From Streptomyces sp. ATexAB-D23 (GTDB taxonomy: Bacteria; Actinomycetota; Actinomycetes; Streptomycetales; Streptomycetaceae), in contig NZ_KB892013.1 of assembly GCF_000373645.1 (NCBI RefSeq), forward strand, positions 62,001-126,000: a stretch of 64,000 nucleotides of DNA. Direction: 5' to 3'. Of the stretch, positions 16,560 through 25,396 are shown in pieces (the first letter of the stretch is position 1; every line of letters starts with the position of its first letter). The notes under the pieces were generated by a model. That model was not told where the DNA came from and ran no database searches. It saw only the letters and a list, made by a program, of their open reading frames with translations. The translations under genes were made by a program, and so were the position numbers.

Positions 16560-18682
16560 TCGAGCAGCGCGCAGTCACGACCGAGCCCGGTACCAAGCGG
16601 GCACTGCTGTCCGTACGCGACCTGAAGGTGGCCTTCCCCTCGGAGGCCGGCCGGGTGGAAGCCGTCCGCGGCGTCTCCTTCGACCTGCACCGCGGCAAGA
16701 CCCTCGGCATCGTGGGCGAATCGGGTTCGGGCAAGTCCGTCACGTCGATGGCCATCATGGGGCTGCTCCCCGAGTACGCCTCGGTCACCGGCGAGATCAT
16801 GCTCGACGGGAAGAACCTCCTGGACCTGGACGACCGGCGGATGTCCAAGGTCCGCGGTCAGCAGATCGGCATGATCTTCCAGGACCCGCTCTCGTCGCTC
16901 ACCCCGATCTTCAGCATCGGGGCCCAGATCGTCGAGTCCCTCCAGATCCACCAGGAGATGTCGTCCGCGGCGGCCTGGAAGCGGGCCGTCGAGCTGCTGG
17001 ACCTGGTCGGCATCCCCAACCCCGACCGCCGCGCCAAGGGGTTCCCGCACGAGTTCTCGGGCGGCATGCGGCAGCGGGCCGTCATCGCCATGGCCATCGC
17101 GAACAACCCCGACCTGATCATCGCCGACGAGCCGACGACCGCACTGGACGTCACCGTCCAGGCGCAGATCCTCGAAGTCCTCAAGACGGCCCAGCGTGAG
17201 ACCGGCGCCGCGGTCATCATGATCACCCACGACCTCGGGGTGGTGGCCGGCTCCGCCGACGACGTCATGGTGATGTACGCCGGCCGTCCGGTCGAGCATG
17301 CCGGGGTGGACGAGCTCTTCGCTCAGCCCCGGATGCCGTACACCATCGGCCTGATGGGCGCGATCCCCCGCCTGGACGACCGTGCCAGGGAGGCGCTGAC
17401 CCCGGTCCCGGGGACTCCGCCGCTCCTGGTGGACCTGCCCGACGCCTGCCCCTTCGCGGCGCGTTGCCCGGCGGTCCAGGACGCCTGCCGGGAGGCCGAG
17501 CCGCCCCTGCTGGCGGTCTCCGGGGACGACTCCGTTACCGGCCACTCGACCGCCTGCCGGCGCGCCGCCGAGATCAGCGACGGCGCCATCGGCGGCGAGC
17601 CGATCTTCCCCGTCCCGGCCGACCGGGAGGACCGCGTCGCAGCCGTCCCCCGCGAGGACCGGCCGAAGGTCCTGGAACTCTCCGGTGTCACCAAGACCTT
17701 CCCGCTCACCAAGGGCGGCCTGCTCAAGCGCAAGGTGGGCACGGTCTTCGCCGTCAACGGCATCGACCTGGACATCCGCGAGGGCGAGACGCTCGGTCTG
17801 GTCGGCGAGTCGGGGTGCGGCAAGACCACCACGCTGCTGGAGATCATGGGGCTGAAGCCGCCCGAGCAGGGCAGCATCGCCGTCTGCGGCCGGGACACGG
17901 CGGACCTGAAGCGCAGGCAGGACGTCAGCGCAGTCCGCCGCAACATCCAGATGGTGTTCCAGGACCCCATGGGCGCGCTGGACCCCCGGATGACGGTCTT
18001 CGACATCCTCGCGGAGCCGCTGCGCGCGGTGGGCGAGGGCGACAAGAAGGTGCTCAGCACCAAGGTCTCCGAGCTGATGGAGCTGGTGGGCCTCGACCCC
18101 GAGCACCGCGACCGCTTCCCCTCGGCCTTCTCCGGCGGGCAGCGGCAGCGCATCGGCATCGCCCGCGCCCTCTCCACGAAGCCCCAGCTGCTGGTGCTCG
18201 ACGAGCCGGTCTCGGCCCTCGACGTCTCGGTTCAGGCCGGCGTCATCAACCTGCTCAACGACCTCAAGGCCGAACTGGGCCTGTCCTACCTCTTCGTCGC
18301 CCACGACCTGTCGGTGGTGTGCCACATCTCCGACCGTGTGGCGGTGATGTACCTGGGGCGGATCGTCGAGATCGGAGCCACGGACTCCGTCTTCGACAAC
18401 CCCAGGCACCCCTACACCAAGGCGCTCCTCTCCGCGATTCCCCTGCCCGACCCGGTCGCCGAACGCACCCGGGAACGAGTCCTGCTAGAGGGCGACCTTC
18501 CCAGTCCCACCGACGAACAGCCCGGTTGCCGGTTCGTCTCCAGGTGTCCGCTCCACACAACGCTGTCGGAGCCGCAGAAGGAGCAGTGTCGCGGTATCAC
18601 TCCTCTGCTCACCGAGAGGGGGGACCCGGACCACCGCGACGCATGCCATTTCGCGGGCACGACCACGTCTGTCGACAACTAA
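16556..18682 (+). CDS. Fused double ATPase of a peptide-type ABC importer (DppD-DppF fusion)
   Basis: A 708-residue cytoplasmic protein with two complete nucleotide-binding domains in one chain. Domain 1 has Walker A GESGSGKS, signature SGGMRQR and Walker B LIIADEP. Domain 2, from about residue 370, has GESGCGKT, SGGQRQR and LLVLDEP. Each domain ends with a Cys-rich oligopeptide-transporter C-terminal motif (CPFAARCPAVQDAC and CRFVSRCPLH), which can bind an iron-sulfur cluster in relatives. Most peptide importers encode the two ATPases separately; fused forms are common in actinomycetes. The ATG overlaps the upstream stop. Confidence 0.92.
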   Translation: MIEQRAVTTEPGTKRALLSVRDLKVAFPSEAGRVEAVRGVSFDLHRGKTLGIVGESGSGKSVTSMAIMGLLPEYASVTGEIMLDGKNLLDLDDRRMSKVRGQQIGMIFQDPLSSLTPIFSIGAQIVESLQIHQEMSSAAAWKRAVELLDLVGIPNPDRRAKGFPHEFSGGMRQRAVIAMAIANNPDLIIADEPTTALDVTVQAQILEVLKTAQRETGAAVIMITHDLGVVAGSADDVMVMYAGRPVEHAGVDELFAQPRMPYTIGLMGAIPRLDDRAREALTPVPGTPPLLVDLPDACPFAARCPAVQDACREAEPPLLAVSGDDSVTGHSTACRRAAEISDGAIGGEPIFPVPADREDRVAAVPREDRPKVLELSGVTKTFPLTKGGLLKRKVGTVFAVNGIDLDIREGETLGLVGESGCGKTTTLLEIMGLKPPEQGSIAVCGRDTADLKRRQDVSAVRRNIQMVFQDPMGALDPRMTVFDILAEPLRAVGEGDKKVLSTKVSELMELVGLDPEHRDRFPSAFSGGQRQRIGIARALSTKPQLLVLDEPVSALDVSVQAGVINLLNDLKAELGLSYLFVAHDLSVVCHISDRVAVMYLGRIVEIGATDSVFDNPRHPYTKALLSAIPLPDPVAERTRERVLLEGDLPSPTDEQPGCRFVSRCPLHTTLSEPQKEQCRGITPLLTERGDPDHRDACHFAGTTTSVDN

Positions 18683-18702
18683 GCTGAAAGGCCAAGGCCG
18701 TC

Positions 18703-20403
18703 ATGAGAAAGATCTCTCTGAGCCTGGTGGCGCTCGCCGCCACCACCTCCCTCGTCCTCACCGGGTGCAGCAGCAGCGACTCCGACGACTCCAGCAAGGA
18801 GAAGTCCAAGGGCGCCACCTCGGAGAGCGAGGTCCTGACCTCGTACAACCCGCAGCCCGCGAGCAATCTGAAGGAGGGCGGCAAGCTGACGCTGCCCATC
18901 GTGGAGATTCCCGACCAGCTCAACAACTTCCACGGCAACGCGTCGCTGTACACGTCGAAGATCGCCTGGTTCTACCAGCCGGTGCTGTCCTTCAACGACC
19001 CCAAGGGCAACATCACCTACAACAAGGACTACCTCACCGACGTCAAGCAGGAGACGGTGGGCGGCAACACCCAGGTCACGTACAGCATCAACCCGAAGGC
19101 CAAGTGGAACGACGGCCAGGACATCGACTGGACCTCGTTCCGGGACACCTGGACCGCGCTCAACGGCAAGAACAAGGGATACAACGTCGGCTCGACCGAC
19201 GGATACTCCAGCATCTCCTCGGTCAAGAAGGGTAAGGACGCCAAGGAGGCGGTCATCACCTTCGACGGGCCGTTCGTCTACTGGAAGTCCCTCTTCGCCG
19301 GGCTCGTCAACCCGCACATCGCCAAGGTCGACGACTTCGACAAGAAGTACGTGAGCAACCCGCACGCCGAGTGGGGTGCCGGTCCGTACACCATCTCCAA
19401 GTTCGACGCCAAGGGCGGCACCGTCTCCTACAAGCCCAACCCGAAGTGGTGGGGTGACAAGCCGCATCTGGACGAGCTGACCTTCGTGCAGATGGAGTCG
19501 AGCGCCAGCATCAACGCGTTCAAGAACGGCCAGATCGACGGGGTGCAGGCGGCCAACGCCGAGGAGCTCAACCAGGTGAAGTCGGTGAAGGGCTCCGAGC
19601 TCCGCCGTGGCTCCACCACCTCCAACAACCTCCTCGTCTTCAACAGCACCTCGCCGCAGCTGAAGGACCCGGCGGTGCGCAAGGCCGTGATGGAGGGCAT
19701 CGACCGCTCCCAGCTCGCGAAGATCACCTTCCAGGGCATGGGCTACACGGAGCCGCTGCCCGGCTCCTTCAACCTGTACCCCTTCCAGAAGGGGTACCAG
19801 GACAACTTCGGCAAGCTCGTGAAGTTCGACGCCGAGACGGCGAAGAAGGAGCTGGACGCCGCGGGCTGGAAGGCCGGCTCGGACGGTGTGCGCGCCAAGG
19901 ACGGCAAGAAGCTCGAACTGAGCTTCCCCACCATCGGTGACAGCTCCACCGTCAAGGCCCGTGCCACCGCGGTCGCTCAGATGATGAAGAACATCGGCGT
20001 CAAGGTCGACATCAAGGCGCACCCGTCCGCCGACTTCAACAAGGTGTTCACCGAGCGCTCGTTCGACATCTTCGGCATGGGCTTCATTTCGAGTGACCCG
20101 AACGGTCTGCTCTACATCTGCCAGATGTACTGCTCCGACTCCTCGCTCAACGTCTCCCGCTCGGTGCCGAAGAGCATGGACAAGGAAGTCAAGGCCGTCA
20201 GCAACCTGCCGACGCTCGACGAGCAGATCAAGGCCGGCAACGAGGCCGAGCTGAAGGCCATGGAGACCTACGGCATCATGCCGCTCCACAACGGCCCCAC
20301 CATCTGGGCCGTCAAGAAGGGCCTCGCCAACTTCGGTGCCGCCCAGTTCTACGGCCACTACGGCAACATGGGTGCCCCCGAGCTGATCGGCTGGCAGAAG
20401 TAA
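18703..20403 (+). CDS. ABC transporter substrate-binding lipoprotein, family 5
   Basis: A 566-residue lipoprotein with a textbook signal (MRKISLSLVALAATTSLVLTGC, lipobox LTGC with Cys22) and an acidic Ser/Asp linker. The family-5 solute-binding fold follows, with AEWGAGPYTISKFDAKGGTV and YKPNPKWWGDKPHLDELTF. Family 5 binds peptides, nickel chelates, opines and, in some organisms, cello-oligosaccharides. Lysine is unusually frequent for the window, as expected for an abundant surface protein. It is the last gene of the operon and is followed by a strong terminator. The ligand is unknown; proximity to the cellulase locus makes an oligosaccharide worth considering beside peptides. Confidence 0.92.
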   Translation: MRKISLSLVALAATTSLVLTGCSSSDSDDSSKEKSKGATSESEVLTSYNPQPASNLKEGGKLTLPIVEIPDQLNNFHGNASLYTSKIAWFYQPVLSFNDPKGNITYNKDYLTDVKQETVGGNTQVTYSINPKAKWNDGQDIDWTSFRDTWTALNGKNKGYNVGSTDGYSSISSVKKGKDAKEAVITFDGPFVYWKSLFAGLVNPHIAKVDDFDKKYVSNPHAEWGAGPYTISKFDAKGGTVSYKPNPKWWGDKPHLDELTFVQMESSASINAFKNGQIDGVQAANAEELNQVKSVKGSELRRGSTTSNNLLVFNSTSPQLKDPAVRKAVMEGIDRSQLAKITFQGMGYTEPLPGSFNLYPFQKGYQDNFGKLVKFDAETAKKELDAAGWKAGSDGVRAKDGKKLELSFPTIGDSSTVKARATAVAQMMKNIGVKVDIKAHPSADFNKVFTERSFDIFGMGFISSDPNGLLYICQMYCSDSSLNVSRSVPKSMDKEVKAVSNLPTLDEQIKAGNEAELKAMETYGIMPLHNGPTIWAVKKGLANFGAAQFYGHYGNMGAPELIGWQK

Positions 20404-20414
20404 AGAAGTAAGCA

Positions 20415-20442
20415 GCGGGCTGCCCCGCCAGGGGCAGCCCGC
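20415..20442 (+). terminator. Rho-independent-type terminator of the ABC operon
   Basis: A perfect 12-bp stem, GCGGGCTGCCCC with GGGGCAGCCCGC, and a 4-base loop start 12 bp after the stop codon. Confidence 0.8.
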
Positions 20443-20458
20443 AGTCACCTTCACGTGA

Positions 20459-20490
20459 GAGAGCCGCAACCGGTCAGGGTTGCGGCTCTC
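20459..20490. terminator. Second hairpin after the ABC operon
   Basis: A perfect 13-bp stem (20459-20471 with 20478-20490) directly follows the first terminator. Its right arm is also the start of a 21-bp direct repeat. Confidence 0.6.
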
Positions 20491-20522
20491 CCGCGTTCAC
20501 GTGCGGCTCTCCCGCGTTCACG
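20481..20522. repeat. 21-bp tandem direct repeat
   Basis: Two identical adjacent 21-bp units (20481-20501 and 20502-20522), each starting TGCGGCTCTCCC, overlap the second terminator hairpin and lead towards a transposase remnant. Confidence 0.8.
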
Positions 20523-20584
20523 CGGCCGTATGCCGGCACGTCTCCGGAAGCACAGCCACCGCGGCCATACGATGCGGACAAACG

Positions 20585-20712
20585 TCAGGGGCCGTGCTGG
20601 GCCTCGAATTCCTCGGGTGGGAGGTAGTCGAGGGCGGAGCGCAGGCGCTCGGTGTTGTACCAGCCGACCCACTGGACGACTGCGCGTTCGACCTGGTCAG
20701 CGTCGCGCTACG
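20585..20712 (-). pseudogene. C-terminal remnant of an IS3-family transposase
   Basis: Read on the minus strand, about 40 codons give DQVERAVVQWVGWYNTERLR followed by SALDYLPPEEFEAQHGP and a TGA. This is the conserved tail of the integrase catalytic domain of IS3-type transposases (the WYN..R.H/S..L...P..FE pattern). A TAG stands immediately upstream in frame, and no catalytic DDE region or inverted repeats remain, so the element is dead. The rest of the 20523-20909 stretch shows no supported gene. Confidence 0.72.
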
Positions 20713-20909
20713 GCCGTGGTGTTCGATCAGTTCGGGCGGCGGCCTGCTCCACACCGATGTCGAGCAGCACCTCGTCGGTCAGGTCGGATGCGCCGTGGCC
20801 GGCACGCCTGCTGTCGTGCCGGCCCTTCCGGTACGGCCCGGACGCCGCGTACCGGCGTCCTCCCACCGCCCTGCCCCCCGCGCCGCTCCGGACAACGGAC
20901 GCTCGTGGC

Positions 20910-22352
20910 TCAGCCCGGACTGATGGCCATCGTCACGGCCTTCGGCTCGGTGAAGAACTCCCGGCTGAAGGTGCCGCCTTCACGTCCGATGCCCGAGTCG
21001 CCGAATCCGCCGAAGGGGGCGCGCAGGTCCCGGACGAAGAAGCAGTTGGTCCACACCGTGCCCGCGCGCAGTGCCGCGGAGACGCGGTGGGCGCGGGACA
21101 GGTTCTCTGTGAAGACCATGGCGTTGAGGCCGAACCGGGTGCCGTTGGCGGCCGCCACCGCTTCCTCCTCCGTGTCGAACGGTGTGACCACCACGACCGG
21201 GCCGAAGATCTCCTCCTGGGCGACACGCGCCGAGGCGGGTGCCCCGGTGACGACGGTCGGCCGTACTGTCCAGCCGTCACCGAGACCGCCGAGGGCCACG
21301 GTCCCGCCGTCCGCCTCCACCGTGTCGATGTACGAACGCACCTTGTCGTAGTGGGTCCTCGACGCCAGCGGACCGAGCTGGGTCAACGGGGACTTGGGGT
21401 CGCCGATCACCAGTTCCTCGGCGGCGGCGCAGAACCTCCGGAGGAACTCGTCGTACACCTCGCGCTGGACGAACAGCCGGCTGCCCGCCAGGCACACCTG
21501 CCCGGCGTTGCTGAAGATGGCCTTCACCGACCAGTCGACGGCCAGGTCGAGGTCGGCGTCGGCGAACACCAGGTTGGCGCCCTTGCCGCCCAGTTCGAGG
21601 CTGACCGGGGTGAGGTTCCCGGCTGCGGCGCGGCCGATGATCCGTCCCGTGCCGGACTCCCCGGTGAAGGTGATGCGGTCCACCCGGGGGTCCTGGGTCA
21701 GTGCCTCCCCGGCCGAGTCGGGCCCGTAACCGTGGACGACGTTGAGCACGCCGGGAGGCATTCCGGCCTCCAGGGCGAGGCGCGCCAGGATGGTCGCGGA
21801 AGCAGGGGTGTCCTCGGCCGGCTTCAGGACGACCGTGTTGCCCCAGGCCAGGGCGGGCGCGATCTTCCAAGTCTCCAGCATGAGTGGGAAGTTCCACGGC
21901 GCGATGGCGGTGACGACGCCGGCCGGTTCGAAGCGGGTGTAGGTGTGGTGGCCGCTGTCCATCGGCAGGGCCTCGCCGGCCGACATCCGGGCGTGGTCGG
22001 CGAAGAAGCGGAAGTTCATCGCGGACCGCGGGACGTCCTTGGCCGTGCTGTCCGCGATGGGCTTGCCCATGTCGGTGGTGTCGGCCATGGCGAGCTCGTC
22101 GCGGTGCACGTCGATCAGGTCCGCGAGCCGGTGCAGGACCGCGCCCCGTTCGGCGAAGCCCATCCGTGGCCACGGGCCCTTGTCGAAGGCGTCGCGTGCG
22201 GCGCCGACGGCCTCACCGGCTTCCTCCGCTCCGCCGAGGGCCACCTCGGACCACGGCTGCCGGGTCCACGGGTCGACCGTGTCGAACCGCGCCCCATCGC
22301 GGGACTCCTGCTCCTTGCCGCCAATGATGTGCGGAATGAAGTCCTTCATCAT
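20910..22352 (-). CDS. Aldehyde dehydrogenase, 2-hydroxymuconic-semialdehyde type
   Basis: A 480-residue NAD(P)-dependent aldehyde dehydrogenase. The general base Glu lies in SLELGGKGANLVF and the catalytic Cys in NAGQVCLAGSR; PWNFPLMLETWKIAPALAWG and GFGDSGIGREGG are also family signatures. The opening (GGKEQESRDGARFDTVDPWT) resembles 2-hydroxymuconate or 5-carboxymethyl-2-hydroxymuconate semialdehyde dehydrogenases (PraB/XylG/HpaE group). In this operon it would oxidise the ring-cleavage semialdehyde to 4-oxalocrotonate or an amino analogue. It is the last gene of the operon; its ATG overlaps the stop of the tautomerase gene (ATGA). Confidence 0.88.
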   Translation of the reverse strand: MMKDFIPHIIGGKEQESRDGARFDTVDPWTRQPWSEVALGGAEEAGEAVGAARDAFDKGPWPRMGFAERGAVLHRLADLIDVHRDELAMADTTDMGKPIADSTAKDVPRSAMNFRFFADHARMSAGEALPMDSGHHTYTRFEPAGVVTAIAPWNFPLMLETWKIAPALAWGNTVVLKPAEDTPASATILARLALEAGMPPGVLNVVHGYGPDSAGEALTQDPRVDRITFTGESGTGRIIGRAAAGNLTPVSLELGGKGANLVFADADLDLAVDWSVKAIFSNAGQVCLAGSRLFVQREVYDEFLRRFCAAAEELVIGDPKSPLTQLGPLASRTHYDKVRSYIDTVEADGGTVALGGLGDGWTVRPTVVTGAPASARVAQEEIFGPVVVVTPFDTEEEAVAAANGTRFGLNAMVFTENLSRAHRVSAALRAGTVWTNCFFVRDLRAPFGGFGDSGIGREGGTFSREFFTEPKAVTMAISPG

Positions 22353-22543
22353 TGCCCTCTTCTCTCTTCGATGGTCACGTCTCCCGCCGCCCAGTGCGTG
22401 GGCGGCACTTCGCGGACGATGACCCGGATGCTGTCTCTCGGCGCGCCGACGGAGGTCTCCACCGCGTCTGTCACCGAGGTAATGAGGGCGCGCAGTTGTT
22501 GCGGCGACCTGCCCTCCACGAGCGTCACCTCGATCAGGGGCAT
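22349..22543 (-). CDS. 4-oxalocrotonate tautomerase family protein
   Basis: A 64-residue protein, the standard size for this family. It begins Met-Pro-Leu-Ile-Glu-Val, which leaves the catalytic N-terminal Pro1 after Met removal. The middle RALITSVTDAVETSVGAP is the usual helix and the C-terminal half forms the second strand. It should interconvert enol and keto forms of 2-hydroxymuconate/4-oxalocrotonate between the semialdehyde dehydrogenase and the decarboxylase. It overlaps the isochorismatase-like gene upstream by 10 bp and the dehydrogenase downstream by 4 bp, so expression is tightly coupled. Confidence 0.88.
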   Translation of the reverse strand: MPLIEVTLVEGRSPQQLRALITSVTDAVETSVGAPRDSIRVIVREVPPTHWAAGDVTIEERRGQ

Positions 22544-23190
22544 CGCTGTCCGGACTCCACCGCGGCGGGGGCGAACGCCCCGGCAGCCGCCTCCAGGGGA
22601 ACGACCTCGGCGAAGACCGTGCCCATCAGTCTCAGGCTGTTGTGGTGCAGTTCCTCGAAGTAGCCGGCGACGGCCTCCTCGGGCACGATCGCGTGCAGGT
22701 CGCGGAAGAAGGCGTCCCGGACGGTCGACTCGATGCAGAAGTCGGTGCGCACGCCGGCCACGACCACGGTGCCGACGCCGAGCCGCTCCAGTACGTCGGC
22801 CAGCGCGGTGCGGTGGAAGGCGCTGAAGCGGGCCTTGACCACGACGGTGTCGTCGGGCAGCTGGTCCAGGCCGGGCACGACGGCGGCGCCCCACGTCCCT
22901 TCGCGCAGGCCCTCGGTGCGCAGGAAGGGGCTGCGCTGCGCGAGCAGCCCCACCGCCGCGTCGTCCGCCCACTGCATCCGCACCCAGATCACCGGCTGTC
23001 CGGCCGCGCGGGCCGCGGCGATCAGTGTGTTGATGTGCGCGGTGAGGGTGTCGAGTGCGTCGACGCGCAGGCCGGCCCGGGCGAAGACGCCCGAGGGGTC
23101 GCAGAAGTCGTTCTGCATGTCCACCACGACCAGGGCCGTCCTCGTGGTGCCGTCCCGGCTGTCCGGGACCGTGGTGCGTTCTGTATTCAT
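22534..23190 (-). CDS. Isochorismatase-family cysteine hydrolase
   Basis: A 218-residue hydrolase. The catalytic triad is visible: Asp in LVVVDMQNDF (near residue 25), Lys in VVVKARFSAF and Cys in VRTDFCIESTVRDAFF. Such enzymes cut C-N bonds in amides (nicotinamidase, N-carbamoylsarcosine amidase, maleamate and ureidoacrylate amidases) or the enol ether of isochorismate. Its place between a tautomerase and the regulator of a ring-cleavage operon suggests removal of an amino, amide or carbamoyl group from a substrate or intermediate. The exact substrate is not readable. The ATG has a strong GAGGAGAG site. Confidence 0.85.
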   Translation of the reverse strand: MNTERTTVPDSRDGTTRTALVVVDMQNDFCDPSGVFARAGLRVDALDTLTAHINTLIAAARAAGQPVIWVRMQWADDAAVGLLAQRSPFLRTEGLREGTWGAAVVPGLDQLPDDTVVVKARFSAFHRTALADVLERLGVGTVVVAGVRTDFCIESTVRDAFFRDLHAIVPEEAVAGYFEELHHNSLRLMGTVFAEVVPLEAAAGAFAPAAVESGQRCP

Positions 23191-23200
23191 TCCACTCTCC

Positions 23201-23905
23201 TCACGGGTCGGCCGTCAGCGCCGCGTGGGCCGCCAGCACCTCGTCGAGAACGGCCTGGTCTCCCCCACCGATGGCGTCCACCAGGCGTTGGTGCACCTCC
23301 GCTCCCTCCAGGGTCGATGTGGACTCGGCCGCGGGGGTCACCCGGCGCAGCCGGCTCTCGACGAAGTCCAGGAGAGATACGTAGGTGTGCCGCAGGATCT
23401 CGTTCGGGGTGATGGCCGCGATGCGTTTGTGCAGCGACCAGTTGATGGCCAGGTAGGCCGCCATGTCCGAGCCGGCCTCCGTCATCTGCCGCACCAGGGC
23501 GTTCAGTTCTTCGAGGTCCGCGGGGTTCCGGTGCCGCATGGCCTCAAGGGTGACCAGCGGTTCGAGGGCATGTCGCATGGCGAGGGCGTCGGAGACGGGT
23601 ACCGAGTCCCCGCTCAGTTCGAGCATCTTGCGGCCGAGGCGGACCAGGGCCGGCGGCGAGGAGACGAAGATGCCGCCCTTGGCACCGGGACGGACGGAGA
23701 TGGTGCCCCGTGAGCTGAGCAGCCGCACCGCTTCGGTGAGGGTGGCCGCCGCCACGTTGAACTCCTGCCGCAGGGTGTCCTTCGTACCGAGGCGGTGGCC
23801 ACTGGGCAGGCTCTGTGCCGAAATCCGCTCCTCGATGGCCTTGGCCACCGTTTCGGCCCGGGACGAGGCCCGGAGGAGCTGGATGACGTCGCCATCTGCG
23901 TTCAT
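23201..23905 (-). CDS. GntR/FadR-type transcriptional regulator of the aromatic operon
   Basis: A 234-residue GntR protein of the FadR group. The winged helix spans about residues 15-80 (AETVAKAIEERI, then LRQEFNVAAATLTEAVRLL and SVRPGAKGGIFV). The helical FCD domain follows, with AMRHALEPLVTLEAM and WSLHKRIAAIT. Its ATG overlaps the stop of the amidohydrolase gene, so it is embedded in the operon it probably controls, with a pathway acid as ligand. A longer open frame upstream belongs to the other gene in a different frame. A candidate operator is the palindrome at 31293-31308. Confidence 0.88.
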   Translation of the reverse strand: MNADGDVIQLLRASSRAETVAKAIEERISAQSLPSGHRLGTKDTLRQEFNVAAATLTEAVRLLSSRGTISVRPGAKGGIFVSSPPALVRLGRKMLELSGDSVPVSDALAMRHALEPLVTLEAMRHRNPADLEELNALVRQMTEAGSDMAAYLAINWSLHKRIAAITPNEILRHTYVSLLDFVESRLRRVTPAAESTSTLEGAEVHQRLVDAIGGGDQAVLDEVLAAHAALTADP

Positions 23906-25074
23906 GGTCCATGCCCTTCGACTGCGGTGGATTCGATCTCGAGCGTAGCGAGACCGGCCCCGATGTCCGAGCGCCGCCTCCGCGCTCGGAGGTCGGGAAC
24001 CGGTGAGCCTGCCCCGCTCACCGTAGCCCCGGCGACCCCGGGGGAGAGGCCGCGCAGCAGTGCCGCGGCGTTGCCGCCGAGGACCGCGTTCTCCTGCGAC
24101 ACCTCCAGGCCCAGCGCACGAACCGTCGCCACGGGCTGCTGGTCCCTCAGGTCGAACGGCGCGTCCGTGCCGAGGAGAACGTGCTGCGCGGTCATGTCCT
24201 CCACCAGCCTCGCCAGCGTCTTGGTGTCGAACACCGCCGTGTCGTAGAACAGGCGCCGCAGGTACTCCGTCGGCACCCGCTCGATGACCCGGGCCACCGG
24301 TTTGCGGTGCCAGCCGAGGTCGAGGCGGGGTGCGACGCCCGGCACGCAGCCGCCGCCGTGCGTCAGGCAGAGCACCAGGTCGTGCCGGCCCAGGACGCCG
24401 CCGAAGATCAGCCGCGATACGGCCAGTGCGGTCTCCATCGGGTATCCCAGGAGCTGCACCAGGTGGTAGTCGGCCAGCCGGTCGCGCGAGGACACCCGGC
24501 TCGGGTGCAGGAGGGTGAAGCACCTGCGCTCGGCGAGCGCCGACCACAGGTCCTCGTTGACCGGGTCGTCCAGCTCCCGGCCCGCCCCGTAGCTGCCCAC
24601 GGTCGCACCCGCGAAGCCTAGTTCGTCCATGCACCGGGCCAGCTCCTCGGCCGCGTCGGGCAGTCCGACGGGGACCGTTGCCAGGCCCACCAGGCGGCCG
24701 GACGACGCCGCGACGAACTCCGCGAGGGCGTCGTTCGCCCGGCGGGTGACGTCCATGACGAGCGAGGCGTCCGGTGACTCGGAGGCGAAGACGAACGGCG
24801 GTGCCGCGACCGCCTGGTGGGTCACACCCATGCTCTCCAGTGACGCCAGGCGCAGTTCCAGGTCGTACTGCTCGGGCGGGAACGGGATGGCCGCGCCGGG
24901 GGCCAGGCCGCACAGGTCGGGGTCGAGCCGAAGTACGTGATCGGCCATGCCCGACAGGTCCGCGAGGTCGCGGCGTTCCAGCTGTCGCAGCAAAGGCATC
25001 GGCAGGGCGTGCGTGTGGATGTCGATGACGGGCCGGTCTCTCGCGGCCCGAGCACTCATCAGCTGTTCACTCAT
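23902..25074 (-). CDS. Amidohydrolase-family decarboxylase (ACMSD/PraH type)
   Basis: A 390-residue amidohydrolase_2 protein. Metal ligands are seen in VIDIHTHALP (HxH), in LCLTHGGGCVPG and in LLGTDAPFD (Asp). This is the pattern of zinc decarboxylases such as 2-amino-3-carboxymuconate-6-semialdehyde decarboxylase and 5-carboxy-2-hydroxymuconate-6-semialdehyde decarboxylase (PraH). Next to a LigAB dioxygenase it most likely removes CO2 from a carboxylated ring-cleavage semialdehyde, giving the substrate of the aldehyde dehydrogenase. The start overlaps the LigA-like gene by 8 bp. The last 40 or so residues are Arg-rich and not typical of the family. Confidence 0.85.
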   Translation of the reverse strand: MSEQLMSARAARDRPVIDIHTHALPMPLLRQLERRDLADLSGMADHVLRLDPDLCGLAPGAAIPFPPEQYDLELRLASLESMGVTHQAVAAPPFVFASESPDASLVMDVTRRANDALAEFVAASSGRLVGLATVPVGLPDAAEELARCMDELGFAGATVGSYGAGRELDDPVNEDLWSALAERRCFTLLHPSRVSSRDRLADYHLVQLLGYPMETALAVSRLIFGGVLGRHDLVLCLTHGGGCVPGVAPRLDLGWHRKPVARVIERVPTEYLRRLFYDTAVFDTKTLARLVEDMTAQHVLLGTDAPFDLRDQQPVATVRALGLEVSQENAVLGGNAAALLRGLSPGVAGATVSGAGSPVPDLRARRRRSDIGAGLATLEIESTAVEGHGP

Positions 25075-25396
25075 CGCGCTCCGCCATGTACGTCTCGAAC
25101 TCGTCGCCGAGCAGTGAGCGGATGAGTGCGGTGGCGGCGTCGGAGGTCCCGGCCTTCTCACCGTTGCCGTGCACGAGGCGGGCGAGCTGGGAGAGCAGAT
25201 AAGGGTGCAGGCCCAGCTCGTGCAGCGCGCGGTAGTCGCGGGTGCTGATGGCCGTGCGCTCCTCGTCGGTCAGCGGGTAGTCGGCCAGCACTCGCTGCTC
25301 GTCGGACTCGAACCGCTTGCGCAGCTCGGTGTCCCATTTCAGGTCCTGCACCAGGTCGTTGGTCCGCAGCAGCGGATTGAATCGGTCGAGCGCCAT
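25067..25396 (-). CDS. LigA-type small subunit of an extradiol dioxygenase
   Basis: A 109-residue, mostly helical protein with the LigA pattern: an N-terminal region reaching WDTELRKRFESDEQRVLADY, then LTDEERTAISTRDYRALHELG and HPYLLSQLARL. In LigAB enzymes this small subunit covers the active site of the large subunit and helps position the catechol ring. It is separated by 78 bp from the LigB-like gene upstream and overlaps the decarboxylase gene downstream. An AAGGACC site precedes the ATG. Presence of a separate LigA points to the protocatechuate, gallate or aminohydroxybenzoate dioxygenase branch. Confidence 0.88.
   Translation of the reverse strand: MALDRFNPLLRTNDLVQDLKWDTELRKRFESDEQRVLADYPLTDEERTAISTRDYRALHELGLHPYLLSQLARLVHGNGEKAGTSDAATALIRSLLGDEFETYMAERDE

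Noticed and set aside
16451-18409. Long minus-strand open frame of 652 codons across the fused ATPase gene
   Set aside because: It is a compositional shadow of the plus-strand gene, with His/Asp/Gly/Val-rich non-family text and no ribosome site. The plus strand carries two complete ATPase domains.
18679-20469. Minus-strand open frame of 596 codons opposite the solute-binding lipoprotein
   Set aside because: It mirrors the plus-strand gene, which has a clear lipoprotein signal and family-5 signatures. No promoter or ribosome site supports the antisense frame.
20652-22826. Plus-strand open frame of 724 codons spanning the aldehyde dehydrogenase and tautomerase
   Set aside because: It crosses four real gene boundaries on the other strand and has no recognisable domain.
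23906-24913. Extension of the GntR frame upstream to a 570-residue fusion
   Set aside because: The upstream part is the shadow of the amidohydrolase in another frame. The internal ATG at 23905 begins the usual GntR start and overlaps the amidohydrolase stop.
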